A stretch of DNA of 64,000 nucleotides from Athalassotoga saccharophila (GCF_009936215.1 NZ_AP019551.1:589501-653500); one strand, 5' to 3'; counted from the stretch's first letter, positions 20,102 through 28,837 are shown. Numbers and translations are program-made. Notes: generated by a model from the letters alone, not told the origin.

Positions 20102-20900
20102 TTTTTTAAAGAATAGGGTGAGATCAAATCCAAAAGTGGCGATTGTACTTGGATCTGGCCTTTCTGTCATAAAGGAAAGCCTCACCGATCAGATCAAGAT
20201 AAAATATTCAGAAATTCCACATTTCCCGGTCTCGACGGCGCCCGGTCACGCTGGAGAGTTGATCTTTGGAAAATGGAAGGGTATCGATACGGTCCTTATG
20301 AATGGAAGGTTCCACTTTTACGAGGGATATTCCATGAAGGAAGTAACGATGGCAATAAGGGTCTTTCAAATGATGGGAATAAAATACCTTTTCCTGACCA
20401 ACGCGGCCGGCGGTCTAAATCACACATTTGAGCCGGGCCATCCAATGATAATAACAGATCATATAAATTTCATGGGAGACAACCCGCTCATAGGAAAAAA
20501 CATAGATGAGTGGGGAGTAAGATTTCCTGACATGTCCGAGGCTTACAATTCAAAACTCATCTCGATGGCCGAAGAGGCGGCAAAGGAATTGATCATCCCC
20601 TATTACAAGGGTGTGTACGTCGCCGTTTCCGGTCCTTCATTCGAAACGCCGGCCGAATTGAGAATGTTTAGATTTCTCGGAGCGGACGCGGTTGGTATGT
20701 CAACAGTGCCAGAGGTAATAGTCGCAAATCACGGCGGAATAAAGGTCCTTGCCATCTCGGCTATAACGGACAGGGCCATACCGGAGGGATTGAAGCCTCT
20801 TACCGCCCAAGAGGTTTTGGAGGTCGCAAATAGAACCGGAATTCAGATCGCGAAGATTTTCGAAGCGGTCATAGAGAACCTTGGAGAGGAATTGAAATGA
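20067..20900 (+). CDS. Purine nucleoside phosphorylase family protein, likely 6-aminopurine (MTAP-like)
   Basis: A 277-residue trimeric-type purine nucleoside phosphorylase. Phosphate-site LGSGLS, STAPGHAGEL and the NGRFHFYEGY and GPSFETPAELR motifs are all present. In the base-specificity loop it has ITDR with Asp235 where classical PNP has Asn; an Asp at this place is typical of MTA phosphorylase and favours 6-aminopurines. Start ATG 20067 with AAAGGAG, overlapping the previous gene. It is followed by a paralogue sharing a four-base overlap. Adenosine or MTA phosphorolysis is therefore inferred. Confidence 0.85.
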   Translation: MDYVQMVKESVDFLKNRVRSNPKVAIVLGSGLSVIKESLTDQIKIKYSEIPHFPVSTAPGHAGELIFGKWKGIDTVLMNGRFHFYEGYSMKEVTMAIRVFQMMGIKYLFLTNAAGGLNHTFEPGHPMIITDHINFMGDNPLIGKNIDEWGVRFPDMSEAYNSKLISMAEEAAKELIIPYYKGVYVAVSGPSFETPAELRMFRFLGADAVGMSTVPEVIVANHGGIKVLAISAITDRAIPEGLKPLTAQEVLEVANRTGIQIAKIFEAVIENLGEELK

Positions 20901-21703
20901 TAGAAGAGAGCGTTGAATTTCTAAAATCAAGGATTGGAAAGGTTGATGTTGCCGTAATACTCGGATCCGGCCTTGGAAAACTTGCCTATGAAGTGGAAGA
21001 GGCGGTAAGAATTCCTTACTCTCAAATACCCAACTTTTTGAGATCGACGGCTCCGGGCCATGCTGGAGAACTCGTGTATGGGAGAGTAAGCGGAAAGTAC
21101 GTGCTTCTTATGAATGGACGCTTTCACATGTACGAGGGGTACAAACCCCGCGACATAGTCTATCCAGTAGAGGTTATGAAGATGATCGGGATAAAAAAAC
21201 TCATCGTCACTAACGCGGCTGGCGGAATAAAACTTTCGTTCAAGCCCGGCCAACTCGTTTTCATAAAGGACATAATAAATCTTTCTTTCAGAAATCCTCT
21301 TATTGGCCCCAACGATGAAAAGGTGGGACCAAGATTTCCCGATATGTCCTCGCCACTTTCTACCGCATGGATCGAGAAGGCCAATGACGCGATTTACGAA
21401 AGCATGAAAGAAAGACTCGAAAGCGGTACATACGCATCGATGTTAGGGCCGAGTTATGAAACTCCCGCAGAGATAAGGATGCTAAGAAAGATCGGGGCGG
21501 ACATGGTCGGAATGTCGACCGTTCCCGAGATAATAAAGGCCAATCATGTCGGCATTGAAACTCTCGGAATCTCCTGTGTTACGAACATGGCCGCCGGCGT
21601 TCTTCCCCAACCTCTTTCTGAAAAAGAAGTCCTTGAAGTTGCAAACAGCGTATCTAAACGTTTCATATCGATCGTTAAGATAATAATCGAGAAAACATGC
21701 TGA
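20897..21703 (+). CDS. Purine nucleoside phosphorylase, likely 6-oxopurine specific
   Basis: A 268-residue paralogue of the preceding gene, with the same LGSGLG, STAPGHAGEL, NGRFHMYEGY and GPSYETPAEIR motifs. Its specificity loop is VTNM with Asn230, the residue that recognises the O6/N7 face of hypoxanthine and guanine in inosine/guanosine phosphorylases. Together with the Asp-bearing neighbour, this suggests a tandem duplication followed by division of substrates. The start overlaps the upstream gene (ATGA), and the next gene begins nine bases after its stop. Confidence 0.87.
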   Translation: MIEESVEFLKSRIGKVDVAVILGSGLGKLAYEVEEAVRIPYSQIPNFLRSTAPGHAGELVYGRVSGKYVLLMNGRFHMYEGYKPRDIVYPVEVMKMIGIKKLIVTNAAGGIKLSFKPGQLVFIKDIINLSFRNPLIGPNDEKVGPRFPDMSSPLSTAWIEKANDAIYESMKERLESGTYASMLGPSYETPAEIRMLRKIGADMVGMSTVPEIIKANHVGIETLGISCVTNMAAGVLPQPLSEKEVLEVANSVSKRFISIVKIIIEKTC

Positions 21704-21712
21704 GGTGATACC

Positions 21713-23017
21713 ATGAGAGCGTACGATGTTATTTTGAAAAAAAGAGATGGCCATGAACTTTCAAAAGAAGAGATAGAATTCATGGTAAATGGTTTTGTAA
21801 AGGGTGAAATACCCGATTACCAGATGGCCGCCTTTTTGATGGCAGTCTATTTCAGGCACATGAATGCCGAAGAAAGATACAACCTTACAGAAACAATGGC
21901 CAGATCTGGCGATACCATAGATCTTTCCTTTATTCCGGGCATTAAGGTTGACAAACATTCTACCGGAGGCGTTGGAGACAAGACGACCCTTGTCCTCGCA
22001 CCAATGGTTGCGTCCTGTGGCCTTCCAGTCGCGAAGATGTCCGGCCGCGGATTGGGACACACGGGAGGAACGGTTGATAAACTCGAATCGATCCCGGGCT
22101 TTAGGACGGCTTTAAGCGAGGAAGAATTCAAAAAATGTGTGAAAGAACATCTCATAGCGGTAGTCGGACAAACCGCAAATTTGGCACCTGCCGACAAAAA
22201 GATATACGCGCTTAGAGATGTTACGGCCACAGTTGACGAGATATCGTTGATATCCTCGAGCATAATGAGCAAAAAACTTGCCGCCGGTGCAGATGCCATC
22301 GTTTTGGATGTGAAGGTGGGATCCGGAGCCTTCATGAAGGATATAGCATCGGCAACGGATCTTGCGCGCGCCATGGTAGACATAGGGAAAAGACACGGAA
22401 AATCTATGGTCGCACTTATAACTGACATGGATAAACCTCTCGGGCGCACAGTCGGAAACGCGATAGAGGTAGAAGAGGCAATAGAGACACTTAAGGGAAA
22501 TGGACCTGACGATCTTGAAGAACTCTGCATCGAACTCGGAGCCCAGATGCTAAAACTCGGAAAGATAAGCGACAACCTTTCTCAGGCAAGAAAGATGCTT
22601 AAGGAATCGATATCTTCTGGAAAGGCCCTTGAAAAAATGCGCGAGATGATAATCGCTCAGGGTGGAGATCCTCGCGTTGTCGATGATACCTCTTTGCTTG
22701 GTATATCAAAAAAGACATACGATTTAAAGTGTGAAAGTGCTGGCTACGTTGGAGGAATGGATGCCGAGAAGATAGGAATAGCCTCGATGAAGTTGGGAGC
22801 GGGCCGTGAAAAGAAAGAAGACGTCATAGATTTGTCCGTCGGAATAAGACTCAACAAAAAGACGGGAGATGAAGTAAAGCCAAAAGATGTGCTTTGTACT
22901 CTCTACTACAATTCCGAAGAGAAACTTCAGGAGGCCATAAAACTCGTAAAAGAATCTTACAGAATTTCGAAGACCAAACCAAAAAAGGTGGAGATAGTGC
23001 ACGGTGTCGTTGATTAA
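21713..23017 (+). CDS. pdp: Pyrimidine-nucleoside phosphorylase
   Basis: A 434-residue enzyme that cleaves uridine or thymidine with phosphate. The phosphate-binding motif KHSTGGVGDKTTL is followed by SGRGLGHTGGTVDKLE, the family signature. Length and the C-terminal domain are normal. GAGGTGAT stands before the ATG. It continues the nucleoside-salvage operon after two purine nucleoside phosphorylases. The name deoA would fit equally if thymidine is the main substrate. The next gene starts 14 bases inside its 3' end. Confidence 0.93.
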   Translation: MRAYDVILKKRDGHELSKEEIEFMVNGFVKGEIPDYQMAAFLMAVYFRHMNAEERYNLTETMARSGDTIDLSFIPGIKVDKHSTGGVGDKTTLVLAPMVASCGLPVAKMSGRGLGHTGGTVDKLESIPGFRTALSEEEFKKCVKEHLIAVVGQTANLAPADKKIYALRDVTATVDEISLISSSIMSKKLAAGADAIVLDVKVGSGAFMKDIASATDLARAMVDIGKRHGKSMVALITDMDKPLGRTVGNAIEVEEAIETLKGNGPDDLEELCIELGAQMLKLGKISDNLSQARKMLKESISSGKALEKMREMIIAQGGDPRVVDDTSLLGISKKTYDLKCESAGYVGGMDAEKIGIASMKLGAGREKKEDVIDLSVGIRLNKKTGDEVKPKDVLCTLYYNSEEKLQEAIKLVKESYRISKTKPKKVEIVHGVVD

Positions 23018-24554
23018 AGGGTACATCTTGCTTTTTATCGTCTTTCCGGTATTTGTATTCGCCTCATCTCTTTACGTAGTTGACGGACAAAATATCACGA
23101 GAATTTCAGATCTAATTTACTGGAAAGGTAATCCATTTGTTCAATTGAAAAAAGTGGCGGACTTTTGGAATATCAAATGGTCTGTAAAAGATGGAATGGG
23201 CGTCGCGGAGTGGAATAACAATTTCATATCCTTCAACACATCAAGCGGAGAAGGGCTCTACGATGCCATTTACGCGCTTTCAAATGCCGCAAGCAATGCA
23301 AACAACCCTTTGATATCGGTCGCGAGCCTTTCCATGTTACTCGGCGCAAATTATACTCAAGAGACAGATGGCATCTTCATGATAAAAAGGCCACCAGCGC
23401 TTGAAATAAATGGCGCGATACTTTACGGACATCAATTCACGATCTTTTTCAATGCGATCCCGCCAGATGAAACGGTTAAAGTCTCTCGAAGCGGGATATT
23501 AACGGACATAAAGGTCTTTCCCGTCAAATTTTCCCCGAATTACGTCCATCCAAACTCTCCCCTTGTTGTCGAAAGAGACGGGAATTTTTCCGTCGAGTAC
23601 CTTGTAACGTTCTACTCCACATTGACTGTGAAAACATCGACCGGCACACCAACCTTGCCAGTTCAAAATGCCGAGATGATAGATTTTGGAAATGGCATTC
23701 TTTACAAAACCTCAGTCTCTACGTTGCTTTCGGGAAAAGTTCTTCGTTTGAAGATGATCGAAATTCCTTCATCGGCGAATTTGAAGGTTATTAAATCTTC
23801 TGGCACGACGACGATATCTTTGCTTGGAAATAGCAATATAGCCATTGTCGGGTTTGAATCATCCACTCCTTTAATATATGCAAATGATCGTCTTTACGGT
23901 GTGCCATCTAACGGATCGCCTCTTTTGACATGGAATGGACAAAAATTTGATATAATTGAAACAGATCAGGTCATAACGGTTAACATAGGAAACATACCAT
24001 TTGTAATAGACGGTATAAATTCAAATTCCGGTAATGTGATTCTTTACACAGCCGGACAGGAAATTTCAAATTCTCCAAACAGGCTTTACGTTCAGATAAA
24101 AGATGGGCGGGTTATATCGACGGATTACATTCCAAGGGCAAATGGTTATGTCCTCTCGATAAATAAAAGTTCTACGATTTTTTGGAATGACGTAAAAATA
24201 GGTCAAATCGTCAATTTCTTTTTACCATTTTACATACAAAATTCGATCTTTGCAATTCAGGGCAAAACTTTGATGATTCAAAATTCGTCTAAAATGCCAT
24301 TATTGAATTCGATAAATTCCAAGGATTTTTATGTCATAGCGGCTAAAGGTGAAAAACTTTATTTCATCTACGTTGAAGGAGAACAGGATCTTGGAATGGT
24401 TTCAGACATACTCTTGAATATGGGCTTTTCAGATGCTTTCTATCTTGGTGAAAATGTATTCATGATTGTCGATGGGAAGATCGTCAATGGCAATCTTGGT
24501 GTCGGTCTATTCTGGATTGAAATCGATAAAACAACTGGAGGTGTTGACAGGTGA
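23004..24554 (+). CDS. Exported protein of unknown function
   Basis: A 516-residue protein starting at GTG 23004, which overlaps pdp. Residues about 5-22 form a signal peptide (YILLFIVFPVFVFASS). The first 120 residues resemble the copper-amine-oxidase N-terminal-like fold found in many envelope proteins (GQNITRISDLIYWKGNPFVQL). The C-terminal 80 residues, with an alternating strand-helix pattern and GMVSDILLNMGFSDAFYL, faintly recall phosphodiester-glycosidase (NAGPA) domains, but the acidic Gly-rich signature is missing. It overlaps the EF-G-like gene by four bases. No function is assigned. Confidence 0.6.
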   Translation: MSLIKGYILLFIVFPVFVFASSLYVVDGQNITRISDLIYWKGNPFVQLKKVADFWNIKWSVKDGMGVAEWNNNFISFNTSSGEGLYDAIYALSNAASNANNPLISVASLSMLLGANYTQETDGIFMIKRPPALEINGAILYGHQFTIFFNAIPPDETVKVSRSGILTDIKVFPVKFSPNYVHPNSPLVVERDGNFSVEYLVTFYSTLTVKTSTGTPTLPVQNAEMIDFGNGILYKTSVSTLLSGKVLRLKMIEIPSSANLKVIKSSGTTTISLLGNSNIAIVGFESSTPLIYANDRLYGVPSNGSPLLTWNGQKFDIIETDQVITVNIGNIPFVIDGINSNSGNVILYTAGQEISNSPNRLYVQIKDGRVISTDYIPRANGYVLSINKSSTIFWNDVKIGQIVNFFLPFYIQNSIFAIQGKTLMIQNSSKMPLLNSINSKDFYVIAAKGEKLYFIYVEGEQDLGMVSDILLNMGFSDAFYLGENVFMIVDGKIVNGNLGVGLFWIEIDKTTGGVDR

Positions 24555-26608
24555 TCGCTGTCGAGAAGAAAAGAGTCATTGCATTCATAGGTCATAACGG
24601 AAGCGGGAAGACAACCCTGTGTGAGTCTATACTTTTCAACAATAAAGTTACAGAAAGAATGGGAAGTGTAGATCAGGGAAATACCGTCATGGATTTTGAT
24701 CCCGTCGAGATTGAAAGAAAAACGAGTATAAACGCGTCAATCGCCACTTTTGAAAAGGAAGGATACAGGTACTTTTTGATCGATACGCCGGGATTTTCAG
24801 ATTTCATAGGAGAGGTAATCCTTACGACATTAGTCGCAGACAACGTGTGTTCTGTTTTGGATTCGGCGAGTGGCGTTGAGGTCCAGACGGAGAAGACTTG
24901 GAGAATAGCCCAGGATTACAAAAAACCAATGATGATCTTTGTAAATGGCATAGATAAAGAGTTTTCCAATTTTGATAAAGCCGTTGAACAGTCCAAGAAA
25001 CTCGCGAAGAAAAACGTCGCCGTTATCAATTTTCCTCTCGAAGAAGGTCTGAAAGTCAAAGGCATCGTTGATGTTATATCCCAGAAGGCATATCTTTATT
25101 CCGGAGATAAGGTTTCCGTCTCTGATGTACCGCCAGAGTTAAAAGAAAAGACTCAAAAATACAGAACCGAATTGATAGAGGCGGCCGTCGAACAGGATGA
25201 AGGCCTTATGGAAAAGTACCTGTCAGATCAGCCTATAGACAATGCCGATCTACTCAAAGCGCTCTCAAAAGGATACAGGGAAAACCAAATCGTACCTGTT
25301 TTTTGTGGTTCTGCAATAAAGAGAATTGGAGTAAATGAATTCATGGAAGGTCTCCAGAAATTTGGAGCCTCTCCTCTCGATGTTCCTCTGAAATTGGAAG
25401 GAGAGATAAAACCCGACGCATCTGGACCTTTTGCCGCTCTGATCTTCAAGGTTACAGTAGATCCTTTCATAGGAAAATTAACATACGTTAAAGTCTTAAG
25501 AGGTCAGATAAAGGCCGGGGACACGATATACAACGGCACGACACAGTCAAGTGAAAGGATAAACCATCTTTACGTGCCATTTGGCAAGAAACAAAATGAA
25601 GTTCCAGAACTTTCAGTCGGTGACATAGGAGCCGTTCCGAAACTAAAAGACAGCAAAGTTGGAGATTTTCTAAGTGATATTGCAAATCAAGTAAGCGCGA
25701 AAAAGATATACCAGTTCCCCGATCCGATGATATCGAAATCGGTAAAGGCCAAAAACGCGGCCGAAATAGACAAGATAACGAATGGACTTACAAGGCTTGC
25801 AGAGTCAGATCCAACCTTCCACATGGAATTCAATCCAGAAACTTCAGAAATAGTCATATCGGGAATAGGAAATGTCCATCTTGAGGCCACCCTTGAGAAA
25901 TTGAAGAAAAACTTTGGAGTTGAGGTAGAACTTGGAAAGCCTAAGATAGCCTATCGAGAGACGATAACGAAAAAATCGAATGCAGAATACAAACACAAAA
26001 AACAAACGGGAGGTCATGGCCAGTACGGTCACGTTAAAATAGAACTCGAACCGCTCGAGAGGGGAAAGGGATTTGAATTCGTGGACAAAATCTTCGGTGG
26101 TGCCATACCGAAAAACTTCATTCCTTCAGTTGAAAAGGGTATAAGAGAGGCTCTAAAATCTGGAGTACTTGGTGGGTACCCTGTCGACGATGTGAGGGTG
26201 ATTTTGTACGACGGATCATACCATGAAGTTGACTCTTCGGATATAGCCTTCCAGATAGCGGCTATTCAGGCATTCAAAATAGGAATGCAAAATGGCAATC
26301 CGACGCTTTTGGAGCCTATAATGAGCGTTGAGATTTACGTTCCAGACAAGTACGCCGGCGACATAATGGGAGATGTTAACTCCATGCGCGGGAGAATTCA
26401 GGGGATGGAATCTGGTGAGAATGGATATCAGGTCATAAAGGCCGAAATTCCTCTTGCCGAAGTCCTTGATTTCTCTTCTAAATTGAATTCGATGACGAGC
26501 GGTCAGGGATATTTCACCATGAAATTTTCAAGATACGAAGAGGTGCCAAGAAACCTTCAGGACAAGATAATTCAGGAAAGGAAGGCCGAACTGGCGGCAA
26601 ACAAATAA
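24551..26608 (+). CDS. EF-G-like translational GTPase (second fusA-type factor)
   Basis: A 685-residue paralogue of elongation factor G. The P-loop GHNGSGKT is at residues 14-21 and G3 is DTPGF. The base-recognition motif is NGID instead of NKxD, which is unusual. Domains II to V follow, including the domain-IV stretch HKKQTGGHGQYGHV. Thermotoga has a similar second EF-G. Possible roles are recycling or a stress-related function; canonical EF-G would be encoded elsewhere with the str operon. Start GTG 24551 overlaps the upstream gene. A strong hairpin follows its stop. Confidence 0.85.
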   Translation: MIAVEKKRVIAFIGHNGSGKTTLCESILFNNKVTERMGSVDQGNTVMDFDPVEIERKTSINASIATFEKEGYRYFLIDTPGFSDFIGEVILTTLVADNVCSVLDSASGVEVQTEKTWRIAQDYKKPMMIFVNGIDKEFSNFDKAVEQSKKLAKKNVAVINFPLEEGLKVKGIVDVISQKAYLYSGDKVSVSDVPPELKEKTQKYRTELIEAAVEQDEGLMEKYLSDQPIDNADLLKALSKGYRENQIVPVFCGSAIKRIGVNEFMEGLQKFGASPLDVPLKLEGEIKPDASGPFAALIFKVTVDPFIGKLTYVKVLRGQIKAGDTIYNGTTQSSERINHLYVPFGKKQNEVPELSVGDIGAVPKLKDSKVGDFLSDIANQVSAKKIYQFPDPMISKSVKAKNAAEIDKITNGLTRLAESDPTFHMEFNPETSEIVISGIGNVHLEATLEKLKKNFGVEVELGKPKIAYRETITKKSNAEYKHKKQTGGHGQYGHVKIELEPLERGKGFEFVDKIFGGAIPKNFIPSVEKGIREALKSGVLGGYPVDDVRVILYDGSYHEVDSSDIAFQIAAIQAFKIGMQNGNPTLLEPIMSVEIYVPDKYAGDIMGDVNSMRGRIQGMESGENGYQVIKAEIPLAEVLDFSSKLNSMTSGQGYFTMKFSRYEEVPRNLQDKIIQERKAELAANK

Positions 26609-26627
26609 GGCAGGCCTTGCCTGCCTT
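26607..26627. terminator. Hairpin between the EF-G-like gene and convergent tRNA-Ala
   Basis: A perfect 9-bp stem AAGGCAGGC/GCCTGCCTT with a 3-nt loop. It has no T run on the plus side and only a short TTATTTG on the minus side. It probably serves both converging transcripts, although without a classical U tract. Confidence 0.6.
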
Positions 26628-26630
26628 ACA

Positions 26631-26706
26631 TGGTGGAGCCGATGGGATTTGAACCCACGACCTCTTCCTTGCGAAGGAAGCGCGCTCCCAACTGCGCCAC
26701 GACCCC
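26631..26706 (-). tRNA. tRNA-Ala (anticodon CGC)
   Basis: On the minus strand the 76-nt sequence folds into a full cloverleaf: acceptor GGGGTCG/CGGCTCC with the G3-U70 wobble that identifies alanine tRNA, anticodon arm CTTCC-TTCGCAA-GGAAG, T arm GTGGG-TTCAAAT-CCCAT, and an encoded CCA end. The anticodon CGC reads GCG codons. Confidence 0.96.
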
Positions 26707-26782
26707 GGATACTTTCTTAGTTTAGCATATAAGATCGCTAACGGTCAAGATTTGGAATGTATTTGAGAAGGGAGAGATCAAA

Positions 26783-27295
26783 TTGAAAATTCAGTACAAA
26801 GCGAGAAATGTCGAGATCAGCGATGCGATGAAGAATTACTTCGAGAAAAAAGTCGAAAAGATAGAAAGAATAGTGGACGATCCTTCGGCCGATATAGAAG
26901 TGAAGTTCGAAAAAGAACGCGAAAGGAGCATCGTGGAGGCAACGCTAAAACTCAGGTCCATAATAATAAGGGCCAAAGAGACGACGACGGATTTTTACGC
27001 CTCGATAGATGGCTGTATAGACACGATAGAAAAACGTTTCAAAAGACTTAAAGAGAGATACACAACGCTCAAGAGAGAAAAGGTCCAGCCTCAGGTCAAA
27101 GAAGTGGAGGAAGAAGAACAAAAGGTTGTTAAGATCAAAAAGTTCGTTCTCTCTCCAATAGATATCAACGAGGCAATAGTCGAGATGGAAATGCTTGGTC
27201 ACCAGTTTTTCGTCTTTAGGAATGTCGAAGATGGACAGATAAATGTGCTTTACAAGAGGGAAGATGGAAATTACGGTCTGATAATTCCACAGTAA
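26783..27295 (+). CDS. hpf: Ribosome hibernation promoting factor, long form
   Basis: 170 residues with two parts: an N-terminal S30AE domain (about 1-95, MKIQYKARNVEISDAMKNYF) that binds the decoding region of idle ribosomes, and a C-terminal dimerisation domain (about 115-170, KIKKFVLSPIDINEAIVEM, GHQFFVFRN) that joins 70S particles into 100S dimers. The linker is acidic and Lys/Glu-rich. Start TTG 26783 with GGGAG upstream. It is a single gene with its own leader and a terminator about 100 bases downstream. Confidence 0.93.
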   Translation: MKIQYKARNVEISDAMKNYFEKKVEKIERIVDDPSADIEVKFEKERERSIVEATLKLRSIIIRAKETTTDFYASIDGCIDTIEKRFKRLKERYTTLKREKVQPQVKEVEEEEQKVVKIKKFVLSPIDINEAIVEMEMLGHQFFVFRNVEDGQINVLYKREDGNYGLIIPQ

Positions 27296-27397
27296 CTTAT
27301 CAAAGTTGGTGAATTTAGCGAACGGATTAAATGATGTAAAAAAAGCAAATCTGAAATTAGACAGAAAATAAGGTAAATTCTGAAATTAACGATATTT

Positions 27398-27439
27398 AAG
27401 AGCAAATAAGCGTATAAATCGCGAGTTTGCTCTTTTTTT
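27398..27439 (+). terminator. Terminator in the hpf-hup gap
   Basis: A 9-bp stem AAGAGCAAA/TTTGCTCTT with a 19-nt loop, followed by a T run. The 100 bases between hpf and this stem are AT-rich, with a direct repeat of TCTGAAATTA, and hold no credible ORF. Confidence 0.8.
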
Positions 27440-27476
27440 CTATGATATTTAGCGTTTTTACAGTAATAAAGGATAT

Positions 27477-27505
27477 TTGACAACTTTCAAATTTTGTTGT
27501 ATATT
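27477..27505 (+). promoter_or_regulatory. Sigma-A promoter of hup
   Basis: TTGACA at 27477-27482, a 17-bp spacer and TATATT at 27500-27505, about 76 bases upstream of the hup start. The match and spacing are strong. Confidence 0.8.
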
Positions 27506-27581
27506 TAAGCAATACGTAAAATATGCTTGATTTTAGCGATAATTATGGACATTTCCAACATCCGATGAAAGGGGGAACAAC

Positions 27582-27854
27582 ATGAACAAGAAGGAACTGA
27601 TCGATAAGGTAGCGGAAGAGACGGGATATCACAAGAAAGAGATCAAAGACGTAGTCGAGGGAGTTCTTACCAGCATAACAAAGGCGCTTGCCGATGGTGA
27701 AAAAGTTCAACTCGTGGGATTCGGAACATTTGAGGTTGTCAAGAGATCTGCTCGCGAGGGAAGAAATCCACAGACTGGTAAGAAGATAAAGATAGCAGAA
27801 AGAAAAGTTCCGAAATTCCGCCCTGGAAAAGCGTTTAAGGAAGAAGTGAAATGA
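27582..27854 (+). CDS. hup: DNA-binding protein HU
   Basis: A 90-residue histone-like protein. The N-terminal helices (MNKKELIDKVAEETGYHKKE), the beta arms and the conserved GFGTFEV and GRNPQTGKKI segments around residues 45-62 are all present. Dimers bend DNA and compact the nucleoid. GGGGG precedes the ATG. The gene is monocistronic between its own promoter and a strong terminator that starts next to its stop codon. Confidence 0.97.
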   Translation: MNKKELIDKVAEETGYHKKEIKDVVEGVLTSITKALADGEKVQLVGFGTFEVVKRSAREGRNPQTGKKIKIAERKVPKFRPGKAFKEEVK

Positions 27855-27879
27855 AAAACGCGCCGTCACGGCGCGTTTT
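27855..27879 (+). terminator. Terminator after hup
   Basis: An 11-bp perfect stem AAAACGCGCCG/CGGCGCGTTTT with the 3-nt loop TCA, starting directly after the stop codon. Confidence 0.9.
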
Positions 27880-27887
27880 CAATCGAG

Positions 27888-28085
27888 ATGCTTATATTTG
27901 TCATAATCATAGTTGGAATAACCTCTCTTATATCCCTTATCTGGAATGTCCATGTCTTTCGGCACTTCGAAAGAGATAAAAGGATAGAAGGAAAGATATC
28001 CCTTATAATCTACATCTCTTTAAGTGTTTTTGGTGTCGCATTCTCTGCTTTTTTACTTTTTGTCATCCTTTTTATGTATCCTTGA
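27888..28085 (+). CDS. Small membrane protein, two predicted helices
   Basis: A 65-residue protein with hydrophobic segments at about 2-20 and 40-62 joined by a charged loop (RHFERDKRIEGK). The ATG at 27888 lies nine bases after the hup terminator and has only a weak ribosome-binding site (CGAG). Its last 33 bases overlap the convergent AIM24-like gene. No family recognised; it may not be expressed. Confidence 0.45.
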   Translation: MLIFVIIIVGITSLISLIWNVHVFRHFERDKRIEGKISLIIYISLSVFGVAFSAFLLFVILFMYP

Positions 28086-28622
28086 CTGAAAGTAAATATT
28101 TCCTCCTCCGTCGAAGGCGTAAAATGATCTCTCGTCATTTTCGAGAAGGTAGGGCTTGTAATTGAGAGAAGGCTCGAAGGCCAAAATATTTTCCTCGTCG
28201 ATAAAGGTCGTTGAGGAGATCCATTTTTTGTAAATGATGCCATTCGCGCAAAGGAATATGCCACCTTTTCCGGTTACCTTGAAAAGAAGATCTTCATCTT
28301 CGGAGAAAAATTCTCTTGCCCCTCCCCATTTATCGTCTATTGTAAGATCTCCATGGAACGCCAACAATGCAGACGAATTAACGTAGATCGTCTGGCCGGC
28401 AACATCTATGTACGATATGTCTCCGTAAAATGGAGATAATACAAGCAACTCTGAAGGATAGGTCTCAACGTAAAAAAGATAAAAATCGCCCGCCTTCCAT
28501 TTGGCGTTGATATCAAATGCAAAGACTGATTTGGGACGCACAAAAAAACGATCCCCAATCTCCAAAGAGACTCTTAGAATCGGATAATAAGGCTTTCCCG
28601 TTATCTCGTATTTCATAGGCAT
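28053..28622 (-). CDS. AIM24-family protein
   Basis: A 189-residue all-beta protein. The beginning, MKYEITGKPYYPILRVSLE, and the later GDISYIDVAG, VNSSALLAF and GGIFLCANG stretches fit the AIM24/TIGR00266 family, which has a TRAP-like beta fold. The molecular function of the family in bacteria is unclear. It stands alone on the minus strand, convergent with the 65-residue membrane protein and divergent from the peroxiredoxin gene. Confidence 0.72.
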   Translation of the reverse strand: MPMKYEITGKPYYPILRVSLEIGDRFFVRPKSVFAFDINAKWKAGDFYLFYVETYPSELLVLSPFYGDISYIDVAGQTIYVNSSALLAFHGDLTIDDKWGGAREFFSEDEDLLFKVTGKGGIFLCANGIIYKKWISSTTFIDEENILAFEPSLNYKPYLLENDERSFYAFDGGGNIYFQSRIHKKDDKK

Positions 28623-28688
28623 ATCCTTTCAAATACGTTCTTTATTTATTATACCAAACAAAGTTCGAATTCCGAATGATCGACAAAC

Positions 28689-28712
28689 GGCGCGTAACGG
28701 GTGGCATGTAGG
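28689..28712 (-). repeat. Heptamer remnant upstream of the peroxiredoxin gene
   Basis: Read on the minus strand it contains ACATGCC, ACCCGTT and ACGCGCC in phase, matching the GC-rich heptamer class of the 41-48 kb island. No coding sequence is visible in 28.63-28.83 kb. Confidence 0.4.
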
Positions 28713-28789
28713 AAAAGCAATAAATTAAAGTGAATTGAGTATATTACAAATATTCAAAATTTCTTTATTTGTTTGTAACTATTTATGGA

Positions 28790-28811
28790 TATAATAAAAA
28801 TGAAAATCATT
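28790..28811 (+). promoter_or_regulatory. Promoter -10 with overlapping operator-like palindrome for peroxiredoxin
   Basis: TATAAT at 28790-28795 is followed at 28799-28811 by AATGA-AAA-TCATT, an inverted repeat that would cover the transcription start. Its position suits a repressor. The sequence is loosely similar to Fur/PerR-type sites, but the regulator is not identified. Confidence 0.5.
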
Positions 28812-28837
28812 AGCATTAAATAAAAGGAGGGTTTAAA

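Noticed and set aside
21847-22575. Long minus-strand ORF (242 codons) opposite pdp
   Set aside because: Antisense shadow of a strongly conserved gene; Ser/Pro/Arg-rich composition, no family, no ribosome-binding site.
27296-27397. Small gene or RNA between hpf and its terminator
   Set aside because: AT-rich, with one short direct repeat; no start/SD pair or stable fold beyond the terminator.
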